Origin: JAGTRP01 sp035255045
Lineage (GTDB): Bacteria > Pseudomonadota > Gammaproteobacteria > Burkholderiales > Rhodocyclaceae
Direction of reading: 5' to 3'
DNA length: 64,000 nt
Assembly (NCBI GenBank): GCA_035255045.1
Contig: DATFAA010000165.1
Location: 1 to 64,000, forward strand
Shown here piece by piece: positions 58,954 through 64,000 of the stretch. A model generated the notes under the pieces. The model ran no database searches. It was not told where the DNA came from and saw only the letters and a list, made by a program, of their open reading frames with translations. A program made the translations under genes and the position numbers. The stretch's first letter is position 1. Each line of letters begins with the position of its first letter.

Positions 58954-59842
58954 AAACGTGACTCCCCTCGATCTTGATGTTGGCGCAACGGCGTACGGCG
59001 GTGTCGGCAGCCTGCAGGAGCAGGCCGCGCAGCAGTTGCCGCTTGTATTCGGTGTTGCCGCGGGTATCGCTGGCCGGCTCGGCGACGGCGATCGCCGCGT
59101 CGGCGGCGCGTTCCCAAAGACGCTTGCCGACTTCCTTGCCGCGCAGCTCGGCTTCCGCCTCGAGGGCGCGCCGCGGTGTCGGGCCGGCGCCGCCCATGAC
59201 GATGCGGACATCGCGGCAGGCATTGCCGGGGCCGAGCGTCAGCTGGACGCCGACGGAGCAGACGGGGAAGGCGGCGGCCGCCTTCTTGTAGGCGATATAG
59301 GCGCCGGCGCTGCCGCTGGCCGGCGCCTTGAAGCGGATGGCGGTCACCAGTTCGCCCGGTACCAGCACCGTGGTGTAGGCATCGCTGATGAATTCGCTGA
59401 TGGGGATCTGACGGTCGCCGTTGGGGCCGGAGCAGAGGACTTCGGCGTCGAGGGTATGGAGCAGGGCCGGCCAGTCGCAGTTCGGGTCGGCGGCGCTGAC
59501 CGAGCCGCCGATGGTGCCGCGGCTGCGCACCTGGGCGTCGGCGATGCCGCCGGCGCAATCCCGGACGATGGGGATCTCGGCGGCGATGTCGGACTTGGCA
59601 ACCCAGCCGTGGGGCGAGAGGGCGCCGACGTGGATCCAGCCGTTCTCCTTCTTGGCGAAGCGCAGATCGGGCAGGCGACCGATATCAACGAGATCCGTCG
59701 GCTCGTCCAGGCGCAGCTTCAGGATGGGAATGAGAGTCTGGCCACCGGCCAGGGGCTTGGCGGTCTCGCCCAGGGCGGACAGCATCAGTGTGGCTTCCTT
59801 CAGGGAAGCGGGTCTGTGATACCGGAATGGCGCTGGATACAT
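58946..59842 (-). CDS. coxM: Molybdenum hydroxylase FAD-binding medium subunit (CoxM-like)
   Basis: 298 residues. FAD-binding motifs AGGQTLIPILKLR and RSRGTIGGSVSAADPNCDWP, then the CoxM C-terminal domain (VRIVMGGAGPTPRRA). The usual electron acceptor of such subunits is a quinone, oxygen, NAD or another carrier; F420 is conceivable given the neighbours but is not supported by any visible motif. Starts 44 bases after cofC. Confidence 0.95.
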   Translation of the reverse strand: MYPAPFRYHRPASLKEATLMLSALGETAKPLAGGQTLIPILKLRLDEPTDLVDIGRLPDLRFAKKENGWIHVGALSPHGWVAKSDIAAEIPIVRDCAGGIADAQVRSRGTIGGSVSAADPNCDWPALLHTLDAEVLCSGPNGDRQIPISEFISDAYTTVLVPGELVTAIRFKAPASGSAGAYIAYKKAAAAFPVCSVGVQLTLGPGNACRDVRIVMGGAGPTPRRALEAEAELRGKEVGKRLWERAADAAIAVAEPASDTRGNTEYKRQLLRGLLLQAADTAVRRCANIKIEGSHVYA

Positions 59843-59886
59843 GGCGAATCCTCAAGGTGTTTAGTATCGGGCGGATAAACTTGCTG

Positions 59887-60630
59887 TCAGGCTGACGATA
59901 GAGCCAATCGTCCCGGGGAGCTTGCCTCGCAGTGCAGATCGGCTTGCACGCCGGTGCGGGGGCGTCTGGCCCGGTCCTCGCGCAGCAGTGCGGCGGTGGC
60001 GCTGTGCTTGAAGCTGCCGCGCCGGCAGAGCCCCTGCAGGACCTCGTAGTCGGGCGATTCATCGATGTCCTGCGCCAGCATGGGATCGCGCCGGACCTCG
60101 AAGGCGATTCCCGCCGCCGTGGCTATGGACCGGAAGCGCGCCAGGCTGCCGCTGCCAAAAACCAGGGGCAGCGGCAGGGGAAGGGGGGCCAGCAGCAGGT
60201 TGGTGCCGGTGCCGTGCTTGCAGCAGGCAGCCCGCAGGCCGCCGGCCAGGCCGTCCCCGCCGGCCGGCGCCACGAAGCGGTCCACCAGGGCGGGGGTGAG
60301 CAGGGGCAGGTCGGCGTGGGCGATGAGGACGTGACTGGCGCCCTGGGTGGCGGCCCAGAGGGCCGCGTCGCCGAGATCCTCGTTGAGGCCGCGCACCCCC
60401 GCGCCGCTATGGCTCACCACTCCGGGCACGCCCAGCAGGCGGGGCAGATCGGGAATGTCGCTCACCAGGACGACCCGCTCCACCGCACGGGAGCCGGCCA
60501 GGGCGGCCGTCACGTCGCGGGCCATGGCCAAGACCAGGGCCCGGCGCTCGGGGCCGGTGAGGGCGTTGGCCAGACGCGTCTTGGCGCTGGCCAGGTTCTT
60601 GAGGGGCACCAGGGCCCAGAGGCGGCTCAT
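59887..60630 (-). CDS. cofC: CofC, 2-phospho-L-lactate (or analogue) guanylyltransferase
   Basis: Activates 2-phospholactate, phosphoenolpyruvate or 3-phosphoglycerate with GTP for coenzyme F420 side-chain assembly; 247 residues. Seen: the start RLWALVPLKNLASAKTRLA, VVLVSDIPDLPRL, LIAHADLPLL, and GTGTNLLLAPLPLPLPL. The C-terminal tail of about 30 residues beyond the usual domain is Arg/Ser-rich. The ATG at 60630 overlaps the cofD stop (ATGA). Which three-carbon substrate it prefers cannot be read from the sequence by eye. Confidence 0.9.
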   Translation of the reverse strand: MSRLWALVPLKNLASAKTRLANALTGPERRALVLAMARDVTAALAGSRAVERVVLVSDIPDLPRLLGVPGVVSHSGAGVRGLNEDLGDAALWAATQGASHVLIAHADLPLLTPALVDRFVAPAGGDGLAGGLRAACCKHGTGTNLLLAPLPLPLPLVFGSGSLARFRSIATAAGIAFEVRRDPMLAQDIDESPDYEVLQGLCRRGSFKHSATAALLREDRARRPRTGVQADLHCEASSPGRLALSSA

Positions 60631-61604
60631 GGCTGTACCCCCAGGCTTTGGGCAAAGGCCAGGCATTCGCGGGCGAGCCTGATCTTGTCGTCGATGGTTT
60701 TCATGACTATTCCACAGGCCAGCAGTGGCAAGCTGTCTCCGAGTTCGCGGGCGGCGGCCGCATCGTCGGCGTCGATCACGTAGCCATCGAGAATCTCGCC
60801 GTAATGGCGGGCGATGGCGCCTGCCGACGGGTTCAGGCCCAGTTCGCCCATGATCTTGGCGGTGGGGCCCTTGATGGCGGCGCCGCTGACGATGGGAGCC
60901 ACGGCGATCACCGGGGCGCTCAGACGACGAAGGGCTTCGCGGACGCCGGGCAGGGCGAGGATGGGGTCGATGCTGAGATAGGGATTCGACGGGCAGATGA
61001 TGACGCCGGCGAGATCAGGGGCGTTGAGCGCTTCCAGAAAGGCAGGGGAGGGCCGGGCAGTATCGGCGCCGACGTAACGCAGCCTGCGGACGACCGGGAT
61101 GCAGCGTTTGCGTACGAAATAGTGCTGGAAGGGCAACACTCCGGCGTCGGAGTCCACGAGGGTCCGGACCGGATTGTCAGACATGGGTACGATCTGGTGC
61201 TCGATGCCGAAGGAGCGGGCGATGCGGCTCGTGACTTTGCTCAGGGAGCAGCCGTTTTCCAGCATCACCCGGCGTGCCAGGTGCAGCCCCAGGTCCTTGT
61301 CGCCCAGCCTGAACCAGGGCTCGACCCCGAGCAGTTCCTGGACGGTGTGGGCTGACCAGCTTTCCTCGTCGCGACCCCAGCCTAGCACCGGATTTTCCAG
61401 GCCGGCCAAGGTATAGGTGACGGTATCGAGGTCGGGGCATATGGGCAGGCCAAGGTGCTCGAAGTCATCACCGTTATTGACGACGATGGTCAGTCTGCCG
61501 GCCGGCAGTACGCGACTCAGTCCAAGGGCCAGTTTGGCGCCGCCGACACCGCCGCACAGGGCCAGATAGCGGCCTTCGGCCGGTTCTTTCGTGGTGGTGG
61601 TCAC
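60627..61604 (-). CDS. cofD: CofD, phospholactyl transferase of coenzyme F420 synthesis
   Basis: Joins the activated phospholactyl (or analogous) group to the deazaflavin Fo to give F420-0 or its dehydro form; 325 residues, family-typical. Seen: ALCGGVGGAKLALGLSRVL, VVNNGDDFEHLGLPICPDLDTV, DNPVRTLVDSDAG, ICPSNPYLSIDPIL and APIVSGAAIKGPTAK. GTG start at 61604 overlaps the cofE stop (GTGA). Fo synthase (CofG/CofH or FbiC) is not in the window. Confidence 0.94.
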   Translation of the reverse strand: MTTTTKEPAEGRYLALCGGVGGAKLALGLSRVLPAGRLTIVVNNGDDFEHLGLPICPDLDTVTYTLAGLENPVLGWGRDEESWSAHTVQELLGVEPWFRLGDKDLGLHLARRVMLENGCSLSKVTSRIARSFGIEHQIVPMSDNPVRTLVDSDAGVLPFQHYFVRKRCIPVVRRLRYVGADTARPSPAFLEALNAPDLAGVIICPSNPYLSIDPILALPGVREALRRLSAPVIAVAPIVSGAAIKGPTAKIMGELGLNPSAGAIARHYGEILDGYVIDADDAAAARELGDSLPLLACGIVMKTIDDKIRLARECLAFAQSLGVQP

Positions 61605-62389
61605 AGAAATAGGTCCTGTTCAGATGGGCGGAGCAGGTCGGCGGCGCTGCCCCGTCCGCCGAAGGCGAGGCCGCGCACCACGACGATGGGCAGGGACTGG
61701 TCGGAGGGCCCCATCAGGATCGACGCCGCGGCGGCGATCTCGTCGCCTTGGGCGACCTGGGTGATTTCCATCTTGCGCCCTTCGAGGTCGGGTTTGCCGC
61801 GATAGTCGTTGAGGGTCACGAAGCCGGCGGCTCCCAGGCAGACGCCGCAGGTGCCGAGGCGCCACGGGCGTCCGAAACTGTCCACGATCAGCACGCCTGC
61901 ATTGACGCCATATTCGGTCTGGATCTGGCGGTGGAGCTCAGCGGCGCTGCGGTCGGGATTTTCCGGCAGCAGCAGCATCTGGTCGTCGCCGGCGTCGATG
62001 TTCGAGCGGTCGATGCCGGCATTGGCGCAGATGAAACCCAGGCGGTGGCGCACGATCAGCACCTCCTTGCTCCAGCGGATGACGCGGTCCGATTCCCGCA
62101 GGATCATTTCCACCACGCGCTCGTCCTTGCCGCACTGGGCGGCGAGTTCCTTCGCACGTGCCGACGCCTCGACGCTGTCGAGGCGCACATAGCGGTTTTC
62201 GGATTTGGATACGATCTTCTGGGTGACCACGAGAATATCGTTGTCCTGCAGAGCCAGATCGTTGGCCCGCAGCGTCTGCGCTATCAAGGGGAACAGCGGC
62301 TCTCCGGGGCGCACCATGGGAAACCCGACAGGAGCTAGCAACTCGAGACGCGGGATGGGGGCGCGGGATGGTTCGGACGAATTGCTCAC
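61601..62389 (-). CDS. cofE: CofE, coenzyme F420-0:L-glutamate ligase
   Basis: GTP-dependent ligase that adds glutamates to F420-0; 262 residues. Seen: DNDILVVTQKIVSKSENR, LGFICANAGIDRSNID, DSFGRPWRLGTCGVCLGAAG and LNDYRGKPDLEGRKME. GTG start at 62389 with an AGGAG site. It has no C-terminal nitroreductase-like domain as found in actinobacterial FbiB, so reduction of dehydro-F420-0, if needed, would require another protein. Separated by 189 bases from pntB. Confidence 0.94.
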   Translation of the reverse strand: MSNSSEPSRAPIPRLELLAPVGFPMVRPGEPLFPLIAQTLRANDLALQDNDILVVTQKIVSKSENRYVRLDSVEASARAKELAAQCGKDERVVEMILRESDRVIRWSKEVLIVRHRLGFICANAGIDRSNIDAGDDQMLLLPENPDRSAAELHRQIQTEYGVNAGVLIVDSFGRPWRLGTCGVCLGAAGFVTLNDYRGKPDLEGRKMEITQVAQGDEIAAAASILMGPSDQSLPIVVVRGLAFGGRGSAADLLRPSEQDLFL

Positions 62390-62578
62390 GGCTTTCGGCT
62401 CCTGTCATGAAGAAAATGGACCTTCAGGGGGTTGCCGGCCGTCACGCCCGCACGGGGCCGCATGGCTCCGAACCCTGTTCCTGATCCAATCGCAAAGCGG
62501 CCCCTTTTGCAGCCGGCGACCCGGCCAAGACCATCGAGGGGCACGCGGACGATGGCTTGGTTTCATGATCGGGTCGCC

Positions 62579-63970
62579 CTAGGCGATGGCCTTCAAGATG
62601 GCATCGACGCTGACCCGGGCATCGCCGAACAGCATGCGGGTGTTTTCCTTGAAGAAAAGCGGGTTCTCGACACCGGCGTAGCCGGCACCCGTTGAGCGCT
62701 TGGAAACGATGACCGTGCCCGCCTTCCACACTTCGAGCACCGGCATGCCGGCGATGGGGCTGCCGGGGTTGTCGATGGCGGCGGGATTCACCGTGTCGTT
62801 GGCGCCGATGACCAGCACCACGTCGGTCTTGGGGAAATCCTCGTTGATTTCGTCCATTTCAAGCACGATGTCGTAATGAACCTTCGCCTCGGCCAGCAGG
62901 ACGTTCATGTGACCGGGCATGCGGCCCGCCACCGGGTGGATGGCGAAGCGCACATTGACGCCCTTGTTGCGCAGGATGTGGGTCAGTTCGGAGACCGGGT
63001 GCTGCGCCTGGGCAACCGCCAGGCCATACCCGGGCACGATGATGACGTCGTCGGCATTCACGAGCATTTCGGCGACTTCGTCCGCAGTGGTCGACTGAAC
63101 CGTCCCGGCTTCCTCTTTTTGCCCTCCAGCCGACGTTCCGGCGCCGAAACCGCCCAGGATGACGCTGAGGAACTGGCGGTTCATGGCGCGGCACATGATG
63201 TAGCTGAGAATGGCGCCGCTCGATCCCACCAGGGCGCCGGTGACGATCAGGAGGTTGTTGGAGAGCATGAATCCGGAGGCCGCGGCGGCCCAGCCGGAAT
63301 AGCTGTTCAGCATGGAGATGACCACCGGCATGTCGGCGCCGCCGATGGCCATCACCATATGTACACCGAAGGCGCAGGCGATCAGGGTCATCAGGACCAG
63401 GGGCAGCAGGGCGGCCGTGCCGGAATCCGCTGCGAGGAATTCGGCGCCGAGCCAGATGCAGGCCAGGCCGGCGGCAAGATTGAGCCAGTGGCGGGCAGGC
63501 AGGAGCAACGGCTTGCTGGTGATGAAGCCACGCAGCTTGCCGAAAGCGACCACCGAACCGGTGAAGGTGACGGCGCCGATGAGGATGCCGAGGTAGATCT
63601 CGACCTCGTGGAAAGTCTTCTCGGCGCCCTGCAGGGCCGAGTCGGGATCCATGAAACTGGCGTAACCCACTAGTACGGCGGCGAGGCCGACGAAACTGTG
63701 CATCACCGCCACGAGCTCGGGCATGGCCGTCATCTGAACCCGCGACGCCAGTACGGTGCCGATGGCGCTGCCCAGCACCATGGCCCCCAGCAGGAACGGT
63801 CCGATGGCGTGCTGGTTGGCGGCGATGCTGGCGACAATTGCGATGCCCATCCCCAGAATCCCGTAGAGATTGCCGCGCTGGGCCGTCTTCTGATGGCTCA
63901 GGCCACCCAGGCTGAGGATGAACAGCACGCAGGCACCGATATACGATGCCGACAAGATTCCGGTATTCAT
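62579..63970 (-). CDS. pntB: NAD(P) transhydrogenase subunit beta
   Basis: Inner-membrane subunit of proton-translocating transhydrogenase, 463 residues: about eight membrane segments in the first 270 residues and a C-terminal NADP-binding domain (VIIVPGYGLAVAQAQHPV, HPVAGRMPGHMNVLLAEA, GANDTVNPAA, KRSTGAGYAGVENPLF). It makes NADPH from NADH using proton motive force. pntA is expected just beyond base 64000. It shares strand with the F420 genes; NADPH is the usual reductant for F420 through F420:NADP oxidoreductase, so a link is possible but is inference. The 189-base gap to cofE holds no gene and no clear terminator. Confidence 0.95.
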   Translation of the reverse strand: MNTGILSASYIGACVLFILSLGGLSHQKTAQRGNLYGILGMGIAIVASIAANQHAIGPFLLGAMVLGSAIGTVLASRVQMTAMPELVAVMHSFVGLAAVLVGYASFMDPDSALQGAEKTFHEVEIYLGILIGAVTFTGSVVAFGKLRGFITSKPLLLPARHWLNLAAGLACIWLGAEFLAADSGTAALLPLVLMTLIACAFGVHMVMAIGGADMPVVISMLNSYSGWAAAASGFMLSNNLLIVTGALVGSSGAILSYIMCRAMNRQFLSVILGGFGAGTSAGGQKEEAGTVQSTTADEVAEMLVNADDVIIVPGYGLAVAQAQHPVSELTHILRNKGVNVRFAIHPVAGRMPGHMNVLLAEAKVHYDIVLEMDEINEDFPKTDVVLVIGANDTVNPAAIDNPGSPIAGMPVLEVWKAGTVIVSKRSTGAGYAGVENPLFFKENTRMLFGDARVSVDAILKAIA

Positions 63971-64000
63971 GTTCAATTTCCCCTCTGGAACATTTTCAGC

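Overview
The window is GC-rich, densely coded chromosomal DNA of a Gram-negative bacterium, most likely a betaproteobacterium of the Rhodocyclales type. This is inferred from gene content and protein style (MltD, parE/parC, gltX with tRNAs, Suf/Moco genes, CheA/MCP and GGDEF-EAL signalling, PQQ biosynthesis), not from a marker gene. No rRNA, CRISPR array, transposase or prophage was seen. Four tRNA genes are present: Asp-GTC, Glu-TTC, Ala-GGC and Val-CAC.

Left part (1-21 kb). A PQQ locus on the minus strand runs pqqB-pqqC-pqqA-pqqD-pip-pqqE, with a prolyl aminopeptidase gene inside the locus and pqqE cut by the window edge. Next come a DUF2914 membrane protein, a peptide-type ABC transporter (two permeases and a fused double ATPase, no binding protein), an MltD-like lytic transglycosylase, an FMN-barrel protein, and a kinase/response-regulator/hybrid-kinase group. 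A tRNA-Asp gene follows. Then come a CoA-binding protein, alanine dehydrogenase and a MarR regulator, divergent from an aminotransferase across an intergenic region with two matching candidate operators.

Middle part (21-47 kb). Topoisomerase IV (parE, parC) comes first, with a LexA-like box before parE and a striking hairpin between the two genes. A chemosensory group follows (membrane MCP-like protein, CheA-type kinase with MshEN-like motifs, classical MCP). After it are dinB with a LexA box, a PHB-depolymerase-type esterase, a CHASE-PAS-PAS-GGDEF-EAL protein, small periplasmic and membrane proteins, a divergent FtsH paralogue, a nucleoside deoxyribosyltransferase, and gltX followed by tRNA-Ala and tRNA-Glu.

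Right part (47.8-64 kb). About 16 kb lies entirely on the minus strand, mostly with overlapping or nearly touching genes. In transcription order: pntB, cofE, cofD, cofC (coenzyme F420 assembly), coxM, coxS, a coxG-coxL fusion (molybdenum hydroxylase), coxD, coxE (maturation), moaA, xdhC, a MoCF-MocA fusion (molybdenum cofactor supply), sufS, sufU. It begins just beyond a tRNA-Val gene. The combination of F420 assembly genes, a molybdenum hydroxylase that is not a form I CO dehydrogenase, and its own cofactor and sulfur supply is the most interesting feature of the window. Its substrate and the role of F420 cannot be read from the sequence.
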